From Stereocaulon alpinum (lineage: Eukaryota; Ascomycota; Lecanoromycetes; Lecanorales; Stereocaulaceae): a stretch of DNA of 64,000 nucleotides. The position numbers and the translations under genes are program-made. The number at the start of each line of letters is the position of its first letter. Position 1 is the stretch's first letter. The DNA is taken from the NCBI GenBank assembly GCA_018257865.1, contig JAEUBA010000013.1, positions 186,001 to 250,000 of the forward strand. Reading direction: 5' to 3'. Below, in pieces: positions 1 to 11,915 of the stretch. The notes below the pieces were generated by a model. It made no database searches, was not told the origin of the DNA, and saw only the letters and a program-made list of their open reading frames with translations.

Positions 1-61
1 TGTTGATGATGATGACGAAGATGTGGATGCAGATTTTCATGATGAGCATGATGGAGTTTAA

Positions 62-345
62 CACGAAAAATTAAGATTAAGATGTGTTTATGATGACGAT
101 TATTATTCATTCCTATGGCATGTGGTGGTGCCAGATTAAAAAGTGGCGGCAAAAGATGTGGAAACATGCGAATATTGTATGTATGTAGTACATACTCAGT
201 ATCATGCAATCCAGAAAATGCTAGCATTAACACATCCAAATGCCAAAAACTCCACGCTTGTTCCATGCAACGCCAGCCAAACACCATCCCATGCACTCAT
301 CACTGCGCGTCAAAGCCCCCATAAGCAGCCAAGCAACCCTCAATC
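62..345. other. Intergenic, downstream of BUB1
   Basis: This is the 3' flank of the minus-strand BUB1 gene. I see no gene, RNA or repeat here. The opening bases (2-61) encode a very acidic run ending in TAA, which could be the tail of an ORF entering from the left edge but is too short to call. Confidence 0.4.
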
Positions 346-3300
346 TTACTTCCTCCTCTCCCTAATCCTCTCCTCAAACCGCCTCAACCCACTCTTCAAC
401 CCCCCATTCCTCCTCCCCCCCTCCCCACCCAGCCAATGTTCCATTCGAACCCTACATTCCCTCAAGCCCATAGAACAAGGCATCTTCCCATCCAGCTCCC
501 CCTCAACATGACACGTAGGATTCAAAAGCAACTCAAAAAGCGGTGCCCAAACCTCAGCCTGCCAATACCTCTTCAACCCTTCCCTCAGCTTATATTTCTT
601 CTTCGCGGCAATCCCACCACCGCCATCTTTATCGTCAACAGCGATATCCTCAATATATTTCCCAAAAAGGAGAGAATGCACGACGCCCGCGATACCGTAG
701 TAATCAACCTGATAGGTCCAAGGTCTAAGTTCGCGCATTTCGACACAGTCTTGTTTTCCCGTTTTCCAATCGGCTACGAATTGGACGTCGGAGCGGAAAG
801 CGCGCATGTCGATTCCACGACCAAAGTCGATTAGGCAGAGACCTTTTGAGGACCAGCCTGCGCTGCCGTCGGGTTGGTATGTTGGGTCCCAGTCTTCGTT
901 TGGAGAGGAGGGGGAGAGGCGGACGAGGCAGTTATCTGCTTTCAGGTCGCCGTGGAGGATGCCGATGCTGTGCATTGCTTCTACGGTGCGGAGGAGTTCG
1001 ATGGTGAAGAACATGGCTATGCTTTCGTCTAGAGTGCCTGTTGTGTTTCCTGGCGCTGGGTCGGATTTGGCGAGGTTGACGAGGTCAAGGAGGGTTCCTT
1101 GGTCGAGGTAGGTTTCTAAGAGGTAGGCTTCGTCCGCGAAGAGGTGGAGAGCCTGGGCATTCAGAAGAGAGGAGGAAGCGCGGTGGGATGGTGGGAGGCG
1201 TGTGGAAAGGAGGGACATTATATTGAATTCCCAGGCTGTTGGAGGGTCTTCGCATTTTATGGCAATGAGTTGGGTGGAGTCGGAGTTGGAATCTTCTTCT
1301 TGGGCGAGGTAGACGGGGGCGAAAGCGCCTTTGCCAAGTTCGCGTTTTATGGTATAAGTGTTACTTGGAGTTTGGGGGAAGCGCAGGGTTGGGGGCATGG
1401 AGAGGGAGGTGGTGGTTTTGTCGGAGGCTGTTTTCTTGTTGGTGAGTGCTTTGATGAACTTGCGGATTTCGGGGCCTTTGTTGTAGGTTAGGGGTCTGCA
1501 GTCGTAGTAGCCTGAGTAGGAGGATAGAGAAGGTCGGGAATCATCGAGGATGATGTTGCGGATCGAGTCGTCTACGGGATTGCATTGAGCATCTTTAATG
1601 ATAGGCCCTTTACGCTCCTTGGACGTGTCCACGATGGCTTTTGAAGTAGCGATCTTCAGCTTGGGAAGTCGCGGAGGCGGAGCGTCATTGACGATCTCCT
1701 GGAAAGGACTGCTCAACAGCTCCTCATCGATCTGAGGGGTGGCAAACCCGTTTACTTTACGTGAAGGTGTCTTTGAATTGAAGTAGTCTTTCTCTTCTCG
1801 AATCGTCAAAGCACCCATTGATGATTCAGTCTTCTCCACTATGGGCGTCATAAAGGGAAGTCGGTTTTGCGATGCCTGGGATGGATCTCTATAGGGTCGC
1901 GTTGGGGGCTCGTAGTCTTCTGGAGGAATTGGGACGTATCTTGGTCTAGGTGGCTCATTCTCGGGTTCGTAATCCGGCAGTATTGGTGTGACCAGGTCTA
2001 TGTCTTCATCTCTTTCGTGTTGGACAGGTGCAAGGTCTTCAAGCACAATAAATCCCTCTTCGTTCGTTCCACCAGTGGCATCTTCATCTTCGCCGTCCTC
2101 TGCATCGAGCTTCGGGACATGTTTACTCGCTGTGAAGTCAGACCACGGGCTTACACTTGGAGCGGGATTAGTAGTCCCCTCAAGTTGAGGCCCGGTCTTT
2201 AGGTCTGCCTCAGTGTCGCCAAATTCGCTGGTACCAGATATTCTGCCCGTGCCCGTGCTTTCTCCTGCACTGGTGTAATCATCATCATCATCATAGTCGC
2301 TCTCACCAGCGCTATCAGCGGGCCCTGCCATGGGATCTACATTTCTCAGTGGTTGGTTGAAGATATCCAGAATGTCGTCCGTGGCGGCTTTGGTGTGGAG
2401 AGTCATGGTAGGCTCTGCAGAGTTCTTCCGCCTCAGCTTCGGCCCAGTAGGCGATTCGAGGTTTGTCTTGACTATAACCTGTAAGCTTAGAACATGGATA
2501 AGCGAAAAAATGCACACGCACTGGTCTGAGTCTCTCCCCTAACCTCCTTGATCTTCATCTTTTTCGTTCGACCACCCTTACTAGCTCGGCCAATATCTAC
2601 GGCAATAGTATTATCGAGCAGTGTAGTCGTGCTGTCTTGGGTCCCTGGCTGTGATTGTACGTCTAGCACAGTCTCAGCATCTGCTTGCGTCTCTGCCGCA
2701 ATTACCATGACTGGCATGCTGGAGGCCCTCGACTGGGACTCTTCAGCCATCCTCTGCTTGCTCTCAGCCGTCCAGTCTCGATCAAGCCACCCTCTTGACT
2801 TAGCTCTCAATTCTTCAAAGCTCATTTCCTCGTGGAGGTCATTATCATTAGGATATACTGCTTCGAGATCTACGAAGACGCGTTCAACCTTTCCCGTTCG
2901 AGCATTGACAGTTTGCTGCTGATCTGCATGTTTCACTGGCTTGAAAGGATCCGCCTTGGATGAAAGTGGTTTCGACTATAATTACACAACGCCAAAAAGC
3001 CAGCCATTAGTCCTGTGATCGTAAATATGTGCATAAAGGCGTAGATGGAGAATCGCATACCTCATCCTTGAATACCGTCAACTTTGGTGCCCCACCCGCT
3101 TTCTTGCCTGCTTTCAGTGTCTCTCCAGTCCAAGGTCTAGCCTCCATGACGTTCTCCTTCTTTCTCTCCGCTATTGTTCCTATGTTATCCCAGCCTTTAG
3201 CTCCTTCAGTAGACGTGGCTTTTATGGTCGACACAGCTCCATCTGCATCGCTGAAGATAGCAAGCTTTTGTCTTCCGCCTCGCGAGGTCGTTGATCCACC

Positions 3301-4047
3301 AATGCCTGGTGTAGGACGTGGGGCCTGAGGGTCGGCAGATCGGGGTGTTGAGACTGCAAATGGATCTACTTTGGCAACTAAGGCAGGTCGTACTGTAGGT
3401 AGAGCAGGTGATGAGGGTTCGTCCCCATTTTGAACTCGCGTTTCAAACCTGTGTTGGAATTCTGCGAATTTGCGTATCAAGCGTTCTGCAGGCCGTGCTT
3501 CCCGCTCGATCCCCAGTTTGTAGACTTCATCTGCTTGGTTCCATCGCCCAGCAGTTTCTAGCCACGCTGCAAACTCCTCGTAGAAGAGCGCCAGGCCCTC
3601 TCCAATGTTATGCCTCGCTAAGTAAGCGAATGCCTCTCGAGGAGCGTCGGAGAAGAAGCGAATGTAGTTCAGCCATAGTTTAAGATAGCGAGGGTCATTC
3701 TTGTAGTGTGTTGCTGACTGGAAGGCTTTTGTTGCTCGCTCGAGGAGCGGTCTCAGCTGCGATTCTGGTGTTGCTTGTGCGGAAGGGTATGTGTTAAAGG
3801 TCCATTTCACGTAACGGTCATAGATATCCAGAGGGTCGTCTGAGTCGCCTATTGCAACGATTTCAAGCTCGTACTCCTCCCGAATCGCATCGTTGAGATT
3901 TCGGGTATCCCCCGGTGTAGGTCCTCCTCGTCTGTTTGTGGTGGGTTGGAAGGTGGAAGCTAGAGCTTTTGCGGAACGGCCGCCAGGAAGGGATTGGATG
4001 TTTTCCTTGTGGGTCTCAATGAGGTCGAAATTGATTAGGTCCTCCAT
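346..4047 (-). CDS. BUB1: BUB1 spindle-assembly checkpoint serine/threonine kinase
   Basis: Three exons join in frame: 4047-3061, 2975-2544 and 2478-346, with GT-AG introns of 85 and 65 nt, both phase 0, giving about 1183 residues. A KEN box lies at residues 14-16. Residues about 55-200 match the Mad3/BUB1 N-terminal helical (TPR) domain (segments DPLDIYDRYVKWTF and NIGEGLALFYEEFAAWL). The middle is long, acidic and low in complexity. The kinase domain runs from about residue 848 to the end: glycine loop GKGAFAPV, lysine about 881 in IAIK, catalytic loop HGDLKADN about 982, and DFG about 1024. In known fungi BUB1 acts at unattached kinetochores and restrains APC/C through Cdc20. The start ATG opens the conserved N terminus. 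The three parts appear as separate open frames but are clearly one gene. Confidence 0.95.
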
Positions 4048-5233
4048 ACTTACTTATGCAGGCGTAAGGAGGGGAGCTACATGAATTGCTCCAAAAGCTG
4101 TGGTTTGGCGTGACTTGTATGAGTGCGATGTTTGGATCGCTCTTGTCATGGCTGTTGCTGGGACAACCGCATTAGCTCTGACGGCTTTCCCTCTTACTAC
4201 CTGTCTTGAACATTGGATGCTTTGCGACAAATCAATCCATAACAAATGGAGCATGGTCCCAAAAGAAGGTGGTCAAATCCCACTTGCTAATGCAAATGGT
4301 CATTCCCGCTTCTCCTAATCACTGGAAGGGTGCAAGAGAAACGAAAACATCTTCCAAGCCTACGAATACTCCACCCCTGCCTTGCAAATTCACGACCTTA
4401 CTTTCTATGTACAATTGCGGAGCATAATTTCGATTCTCAAGTGCTTCGTCTTTGGCGGCTAAGAAACCCTCTGGAACGTCAACCAAGAACTTTTACTCAG
4501 TATCCACCGCTTGAGCCAGTATTCGCGACGATTATCGTCCATAGTAACTAGATGGGTGCCTCATGTGGAGTCGAAACAGAACTGATCTAGTATCTTCAAG
4601 CGCAGCCCTGACCCAGGAACGAATAGCTCATACAGTAACGTTACAGTCTATGGCTGCAGACGAAATGTCATATTCTTTCTACCCCAAGGCATTTTGCATT
4701 CGGGTGTGTAATCCCGATGTGCTGTACCCCACCCTTTACATGGCAAAGTAATTCCAACCCGCGGTGTCTCCTTGAAGTGAAGAGAGTCGAGGCGAGCCTA
4801 TGTGATGGGTTGAGAACGTGTACTGTAATATCAAGCTCTTTATCTCGACTACACTGCTCACAACCCAAGATCTCTGACGACTGAAGGTCATACGCTCGAA
4901 GACAAATCGAATCCCATCACGTATATATCATGCCATGATTTATCGAGGATACGAGCATTATCTTACTTTCAGAGACATAGTGTATTCAAGATCGCTGCTC
5001 GGCGCTGAAGTGAATGTAGCTGTCACGTGGGTCTTAGGTACAGAGTGAATGAGAACAAGACCAAGTCAACCTCCAGGACTGACCTTTCCCTTCATACTCG
5101 ACGTCTGCCATCTTCTTGTCATCCCTTCAACTATTGTTCCATATCGACTTGAGGTTGCGACGTGGCCTCGCAGTACACACTCTCTCCCTTCCAGTACTTT
5201 CAATCTGAAGCAGACTTCGACGATTCGCTCAAA
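4048..5233. other. Intergenic between BUB1 and the BTB gene (divergent promoters)
   Basis: The 1.2 kb separates two divergent genes, so it should hold both promoters. Short open frames on both strands have no recognisable domains and no intron support. A pyrimidine-rich stretch just before the BTB start at 5234 fits a fungal core promoter or leader. No repeat was found. Confidence 0.5.
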
Positions 5234-6034
5234 ATGAGCTCCTCAGACGACGACACCGTCACCTATAACGGCATCAAATCTGTCAAAGGCCTTCAACTGT
5301 ATGTGCTGCCTATCCGCCCTGCACCAAAACTCCATTACTGATTATCGCAAAGCCTTGAGAACTCAGAGCCAGTCAAGGTATCAGTGGGTTCTTCTGGCAA
5401 CATGAGTGTCTGGTATCTGCCCAAGAAGCTGCTCGTCGAATACTCCACCTTCTTCGCCGCAGCATTGAACGGAAATTTCGCAGAGGGCGAGACTCATTGT
5501 GTCACACTGCCAGAAGAGGATCCGGATATATTTCGAATCTTCGTCCAGTGGCTGTATCGTGGCGGCGCCCTTAGCGAGTCAGATTCCATAGGCCGTTGTA
5601 GAGAATATCCCGAAGAACACATTTGGACCTGGGCACTCGGCGATAAATTGAGATGTTCTAAATTGCAGGACACAGCAATGTTACAAATCATCGAATTCCA
5701 CGTGCACCTACGTACTGTTCCAATGGAAATAAACTTGATCCACGAGCTCACACCGCCTGGCTCTCGATTGAGAAAGTTTGCCTTTGATCAATTCCGCTGG
5801 GACTCTAACAAAGGTTTTGCGTGGGACGAAGAGGAATTGTTTGACTTTGAGGATATGAGTGCTATTACACCAGAAGTCGAGGGCAAGTACTGGTATGCGG
5901 CTACGCACACGTCGGACGGTTATGACGGACCGAATCCTACAAATTGCGTAGAACGATACTTGGAGGATCCGGAGTTCAGAGTGAATTTTGGTCACTTCGC
6001 GTATGAGTTTCCGGACTTGCATCATTCCATGTAG
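5234..6034 (+). CDS. BTB/POZ domain protein
   Basis: Two exons, 5234-5298 and 5353-6034 (54-nt intron, phase 2), give 248 residues. After a short acidic N terminus (MSSSDDD) the BTB fold is seen at about residues 25-110: a V-x-V-G-S strand, LPKKLLVEYSTFFAAALNG, then PEEDPDIFRIFVQWLYRG. The rest is the helical tail typical of fungal BTB singletons (ALGDKL, then LIHELTPPGSRLRKFAFDQFRWD). No BACK, Kelch or zinc-finger module is attached. BTB proteins often act as cullin-3 adaptors or scaffolds, but no partner can be named here. The first exon is missed by simple ORF calling; it is supported by the matching intron in the downstream copy. Confidence 0.85.
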
Positions 6035-6379
6035 TGAGATAGAGGAGGTTTCGACATGGTAATTTGCATCGAGGCTCGAATACCTGATGCACAGTCGCCC
6101 TCAAAAGAAACCCGGAGCTGGAAGGTTCTGAAGGCTGTGTGCACTTTGTGCCGCCGGGACTTCTGTAGCAAAGTGAATAAAGCGATCTTTACACAGAAAC
6201 ATGCAGCTGAAGTGAATACAAATGTTGTTCACCACCATCTCCATTAAACCTTCTTCTGCGTTTACTATTATCTCAACCTAATACATCTCATCTCTTCAGT
6301 CTCTCTGCTTAAACTACCAACTCATCCTCTAGATCGCGAGTCAAGTATATGACTCGACCACGAAAAAAAGGGCGTGGCA
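6035..6379. other. Spacer between tandem BTB genes
   Basis: It holds the 3' end of the first BTB gene and the upstream region of the second, with pyrimidine-rich sequence at about 6260-6330. No further gene or repeat is visible. Confidence 0.45.
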
Positions 6380-7034
6380 ATGGATCCTAGCTATGAGTGG
6401 AAGGGCATGTTTAGACCCAAATGCCGAGCCCTGTACGTACTCCGGTCTTCCAATCTGCGGTCACCCTAGCGCTGATAGCTGTTTAGGGTTGAAGGCTCTG
6501 AGCCTATTGCAGTCATCGTTGGTTCGGGTGATGATACAAAGAAAAGGTTTTTGCCGAAAAAGGTCCTCACTCACTGCTCACCATTCCTCGCGGCCGCGCT
6601 TGACGGGAACTCGTCCGAGTCAGTCACGAAAAAAGTGAGCCCACCGGAGGAGGACCCTGAAGCCTTCGAAGCATGGGTGTTGTGGATACATTATGGGGAC
6701 GTTCCTGTGAATACTATATGTTCCTCAGAAGAGAATGAACATCAACTTAGGTCTTTTCGCAGAACAGCGCATGTGTGTACTAGGGTGGACATTAGGCGAT
6801 AAACTCGGCTGCGCTTCTTTTCAAGATGACACGATTCGTGTTCTCAAAGACTCTTTCGTCGACGTAGAAGTGGGACCCGAAACCTTGCGGCTGGTATACG
6901 TCGAGTCCGCTCCAGGATCCAAGCTCCGCAGGTTTGTCGTCTCAAGGTATATGTGGGACAGGGGCTTTGGAACCCTTGGAACCCTTGCCGACTCTGCCAT
7001 CGCCGTCTTTAGAGATGTTGCAGATCTATTGTAA
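6380..7034 (+). pseudogene. Frameshifted tandem copy of the BTB gene
   Basis: Exon 1 at 6380-6432 and exon 2 from 6487 use the same phase-2 intron position as the intact copy upstream. The two proteins align: SEPIAVIVGSGDD..LPKKVLTHCSPFLAAALDG here against SEPVKVSVGSSG..LPKKLLVEYSTFFAAALNG there. Near 6700-6760 the frame must change by one base to reach the conserved GWTLGDKLGC..APGSKLRRFVVSRYMWDRGF segment, which ends at a stop at 7034. I tested GT-AG pairs around the break; none of normal length restores the frame without a stop. The C-terminal tail is also about 60 residues shorter than the intact copy. It is most likely a decaying duplicate, though a sequencing error could also explain the shift. 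Confidence 0.7.
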
Positions 7035-7157
7035 GACTGCATGCGGTTAGATTTGGCAACAGCGAAACGTGGAAGTCGTGTCCGGCAGTGAAGATGGCTT
7101 GCTACTACTTGGATTCCGCTTTCGGAACGGATGACTGATTTGTGAGGATGTGGATCT

Positions 7158-10100
7158 TCATTTCCTGGCTGAGGTACACCAGTTTTGCCAGTCAGTGAAG
7201 AATGAAGTCTTGACTTTGCAGCTCGAATCGAATAGAGCCTTCTCTTGCGTTTCTCCATAGATCCGCACCACCCGCCTTAAGCACTCTCGATTATGCGCCA
7301 CAAGTACTCTGACAAGCAGCAAGCTTGCTTGGCTACATGCACTGGCATATGCGTTTGAGCCTCCTTTCATAGCTTCCGTATGGACTGCCTGAAGCAGCTT
7401 AAAGGTAGTATCAGCATCTCCGACCTTTGGTACACCGTCACCTTTGCAAAGCTTAGCATATTCTCGCATCAGGCTGCAAGCCTTGCTCGAGACCAGAGGA
7501 CTTGTCGATGTTCGTATGACTGCTAGTGTAGGCACCAGGAGGCTCAGTGCCAGGCTGTTGCTGTGTTGCTGTTTGACGTATATCTCCAGAAGCTCTAGAA
7601 CTCGGCATTTGAAATTGACGATAATTTCTTTGGCGTCTTCCTTCTCTTTCTTCCTGCTTGTGACTTTCTTTCGTTCTCTAAAGACCTTCTCCAAGTGCTC
7701 GTCCAGTGCTGCCATCTGCTCATCGTCCATGTCTTCGTCTGATGAGCTGCTGTCTTCCGCATTCAGGTCTTCGTTGCCTGGCCGCGTCCCCAGAGCTTGC
7801 GCTAGCTTTGCGTCGAAGGCTACTAGCTCATCATCCGGGCCGCTTGAGTCCTCATCTGAACTTTCGGACGTGTCATCCGCATCACCGTTTTCAGAGCCAT
7901 CTCTAGCTGAAGAGCTGGTAGATTCTGCGTCGACTAGGTCGACCTCCTCAACGTCAGAGGCGTCGCTCATGCCATCGACTTCGTCATCTTGGTCGAACAT
8001 CTCAGCATGCCCGGAAAGACTCTCCTTCGTTTTCAACACCTGTGACAGTCAGTCCTACATTGCTTCCATGAAGCGATTATGCGTACCTTGATCATTGACT
8101 GCAGGCCATCTACATCAAGGTTGGCAGCGCAGACTGTGAAGACTTGCTGAGCAAGGCGACGAAAGAGTTGCGACGGCTTTGAAATGAAGCTCAAGAGGAT
8201 CTCTACCAGAGCGGCAGCACCCTGCTCACGATCACCCTTGCTGTGTAGTTTCCCTTGGAACAGATCATTCATTTCTGCCAGCATGGTCACGGCTTCAGGG
8301 TCTTCGTTGTATACCTGCAATATTGTTAAGCAATACAAAAGAGTGATGGACCGAAAGTAGTCCAGTTGCGCTCCTGGCCCAAGGTCTTGCGCTCTTGAGT
8401 GGACCTTTCCCAATGTCTCCCTAGCTCTTTGAATTATTTCGAATACTCCTTTGTCGGCTTCCAAAAGCAGTGGACCGAGACTAGGGTTCGTCTTTCGGTC
8501 TTGGATCGCACATATTAACGAGTAGGGAAAATAAGCAGGATCTTCTGTTGGCTGAGCAATTAGATGTGTTAAGCAGTATGATATCCGAGATCTGAACATT
8601 TGTCGTGATGCTTGGGATATAGGTGTTGTTGGTTCGCTGTCCTGGTCGTTGGGGACTATCTCTGGATTGAAATAAGCGTATTTTGCGAATAGTGACAATA
8701 TGCCGCGTATGGTGCTATGTGGCAAAGGAGGCTCCAGATCCTGCAATGTAGGCTTCAGATGCAGATCTCGCACAACAGAGGCAAGTTGTTCAGCTAAAAC
8801 AAGCCTCCTTAATGCCGCCTCTTTTTCCTCTTGTACCCCAGGGCGCAGGATCAGGTCGTCGTAGAGATTGCCCAGCTGTTCGAAAGGTGAGTCATGAGAT
8901 TGAGATATAATGTTCTCGACAGTCTTGGTTTTAGTGACCTTGTCAAAGTTGACATCACCGTTGGGACCACTTAGAAGTGCTTTCAGAATTAGCGAGCTGA
9001 GACTGGGGTGTGTGCGAGCTCTGGCAACTATAGCTTTCGCGGCTCTAGCTGCCGTACGGTGCAAATAACGTTCTGAAGAGGCAAGCTGGTTCTTGAGACA
9101 GCGCATGAAGTTCTTCGTGAAGAGATCAGGCACTATGTGCACGGGGCTTTTGGTGATCATTCGCTGGAAGAGTACGAAGCCCGAAAACTTGCGCTCCTCA
9201 GACGATGAAGCCGCAAACAGATTTTCTGTTCTGCTTTAGTGCATGCTCCCAGCTGGGATAATTGAGCTTACCATCCACACACCGTTCCCAGAATGCGACA
9301 AAGCTGATGCGCTTAGACTTGGATTTCTTAGGAGCCGCTGGCTCAACAGGAAGAAGCTTCGCAAGTATGACGTCCCAAGCGAAGTGCATGTTCGGAGACC
9401 AAGCTCCTTTCCGTGGTACTTTCGGTCCACTTCCATCCCAAGCTGGCTCCGCTGCAGGAGATTCATTCATTATTCCGGCGAGTTGTGATTGTTCTTTTCG
9501 ATCGAGAGGGTCTTCACGATGCCAAATGCCACTGGGAAGTTTAAGAGAAGGCTTCTCTGTCTGTGCCGCTATCCAGATGGCTACACCTTCAGTCGTCTTG
9601 AAAAGACCGTTCGAATGCAGTTTGTCGATGATCAGTTGAGAATATGTCACATCCTTATCCCGCAGAATGTGGATGGAAGTAAATAGGATAAAGCCACACT
9701 CTTCCCGGAGCCATGACTTCCTCCTTGCGAGCTCGTAAATACAATCCAGGACTTGGACCCATGCTTCCATGTCTACTTTACGCTGGAATAAGATCCCTGA
9801 TTTGATTATCGACTCGGCACCAAAGAGGCGTCCAAATTGATGATCTCGCTCTTCCTAACACTTACATGAGTCTGGCAGCAAGATATAAAGCTTGTCCAGC
9901 AGCTTACCTGGCCGGATACATTGCCAGAAACATGAGTCTGCGCCTTCCAAGTCTCAAGCAGCCCTGAGATACTGTGAAATCCTTCCACACCCTTTCCATT
10001 AGGACCTAGCAGCTCAGTCAACAATTCCGTAAGTGCGATCGAGAACCCCAAGCGAGCTGCTTTGCGACCGCTGCAGAGGCCTCTGATAAGACGTCGTAGT

Positions 10101-10267
10101 ATCTCATTTAGTTGGGCTCCAGTAGCTTTCTCTCCAGAGACAAAGTTCGTTAGCAATGCATATGCAGCTTTGAGACGGATTTTTTCATCGACATTAGCGA
10201 GATCCTCGTATATCTCTACCAGTCGGGTGTCAACTGCTGGCTGCTCCCAGCACCTTTTCTTTGACAT
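7158..10267 (-). CDS. POL5: POL5 / Myb-binding protein 1A family (DNA polymerase V, rDNA transcription factor)
   Basis: Four exons join in frame: 10267-9908, 9854-9272, 9225-8087 and 8039-7158, with introns of 53, 46 and 47 nt, giving about 987 residues. The N-terminal helical-repeat region carries family hallmarks: ANVDEKIRLKAAYAL, ARLGFSIALTELL, the junction sequence EERDHQFGRLFG, and WERCVDENLFAASSSEERKFSGFVLFQ, which forms only when the second intron is removed. A long acidic Asp/Glu/Ser-rich segment starts exon 4, as in other POL5 proteins, and a conserved helical end follows (ASLLLVRVLVAHNRECL). Despite the old polymerase name, yeast Pol5 works in the nucleolus in rRNA synthesis and 60S assembly. 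Its 3' end is only 123 bp from the convergent BTB pseudogene. Confidence 0.93.
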
Positions 10268-11915
10268 GGTGCCGTGAAAATTATTGCAATATCAGAAGCT
10301 TTAACCGAACTTTTCAAGATCGATATCTTGGCAACGCTGACTAAGTATGGCAGAAGCTCGATGTTGGCCTTGTAAGGCTGAAAACTGACGCTTAGCGTTG
10401 CACGGGATATCGAGTCATTCTCGTGATCCCTGTCTGTTTACTTTTCCAATCTCACGCGCCGAACACCACCGCAAAGTCAATCCCTGTTTTCCAACGCTAC
10501 ATCGCGCCACAACGGACAGGCCGCGTGCTACTGCTCAATACACTTCGAACGTCATGTTCTTCGTTCTGAGTGGTCAATCAATATCGGTTACTCCTCGAAT
10601 TCACCGCAGCATTCTTCCCTCGAGATCGACATTGTTGGCGTCAAGAACCGAACATGGCCGTTTCAAGCCTTCACTGCCCCACTCGCTCCTGCTATAGACC
10701 AGCGAATCACGGCATCGAGGACGGTAGGGCGCGTAAGTAACCCGGCAACAGGAATGTGTAACTCAAGAAGTTGCCCTGAAGGGAGAGGTTTGACGTAAAC
10801 CTTACCAATTCTGGCACTGATGAACGGGGATCATGAAATTGCGTGACAGCAATGACGAGAGATAAGCTCCCGACTTGATTTGTTGGCGTTGCCCAGTGAC
10901 CAGTAACGAACCTGGAGTTGGGTCCACAAATTGCCATGTCTCAGCGTGGAGGATTTCAATTGCCCCACTTATGATCAATGGTCTTTGTTTGGGAAGTTGA
11001 GAACATTCCTTCGACCCTGGCCAGACCATTGTTCGCTGGGGGGCCTGGAGCAGCGAGCTGAGCTGATGCCAACAGCGGCCTTGTTTCCGAAGACTGGGAT
11101 GTTAGCTCCACGACTTCCTCTTTTAGGATGGGCAAACTGATAGCTTGGCCCAATTACAGCGAGGGAAGCCAGCATTATTTCGGTTCGTAGCCGCCGTAGA
11201 AATGCAGATCTCCGATTCAAGCAGGATGCAGCTCCTGGCGACTGTCTGCTCTGCTCTGCTCCTAAAGGCCATGTAGACTTGACAAATAGAGATCTCAATT
11301 GTAAATATAGAGCCCAGCGGCTCTGTACGTAGGATCAAATAGACTGAAGCCTCCAATTCGTCAAATAAATAAGATTGTAGGGAGTAACAGAGTGATGCAT
11401 CATTATTGTGGTACCAAGCAAGATTTCCAAGGCATTTCCCTCGCAAACCCCACTACGGCAGCGCAGCGGACTACTAAGACCGAAACTAAGTACTTTGCCG
11501 TGACAACGAACTCAGCTTCTCGTCTTCCGCCCTCAACGTTTCGATAGCCTCAATCCTCCTCTCTACCTCATCATCCCTCTCCTCGCCATCATTACACCCG
11601 CTCGGTGGAGCCTTTCCTCCCTCCACCCGTGTGCTCATGAGGAGATGCGGAGCACCTTCCCATTGCTAACCAACAGCGGCCAGCCCGAGCTCTTGCATCT
11701 GTTTTCCTCCTGGAACATGCTTTAAGTGCAGCAGCTTACAATACGATCAATCGTCTATCGGAGTTTGTATGCTCGAAAGCCACGAGACTGTTTCCTGAGT
11801 GCACGACTGCCGTCAGCCCTTGTGCTCAACCAACCTCGATCCCTGGTCGAGGAAAGTCAATCTCTCAAGCAACTGTGGCTGGCCCTACGGAGAGACAATT
11901 CGGACAAGCAGAACC
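10268..11915. other. Intergenic between POL5 and CDC25 (divergent promoters)
   Basis: A 1.65-kb gap between divergent starts. The pyrimidine-rich block at about 11520-11600 lies in the probable CDC25 promoter or leader; long leaders are common for this gene in fungi. Short ORFs on both strands lack domain or intron support. No repeat or RNA gene was recognised. Confidence 0.5.

Noticed and set aside
2..61. Acidic open tail (Asp/Glu-rich) ending at TAA on plus at the left edge
   Set aside because: Only 19 codons, low complexity and cut by the window edge; GAT/GAC repeats give such frames by chance.
6701..6762. A second intron rescuing the BTB duplicate
   Set aside because: GT-AG pairs tested give the wrong frame, a stop at the junction, or an intron near 31 nt.
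7444..8091. 215-codon Ser-rich frame on plus
   Set aside because: Antisense to the acidic exon of POL5; Ser-rich composition is the mirror of Asp/Glu codons.
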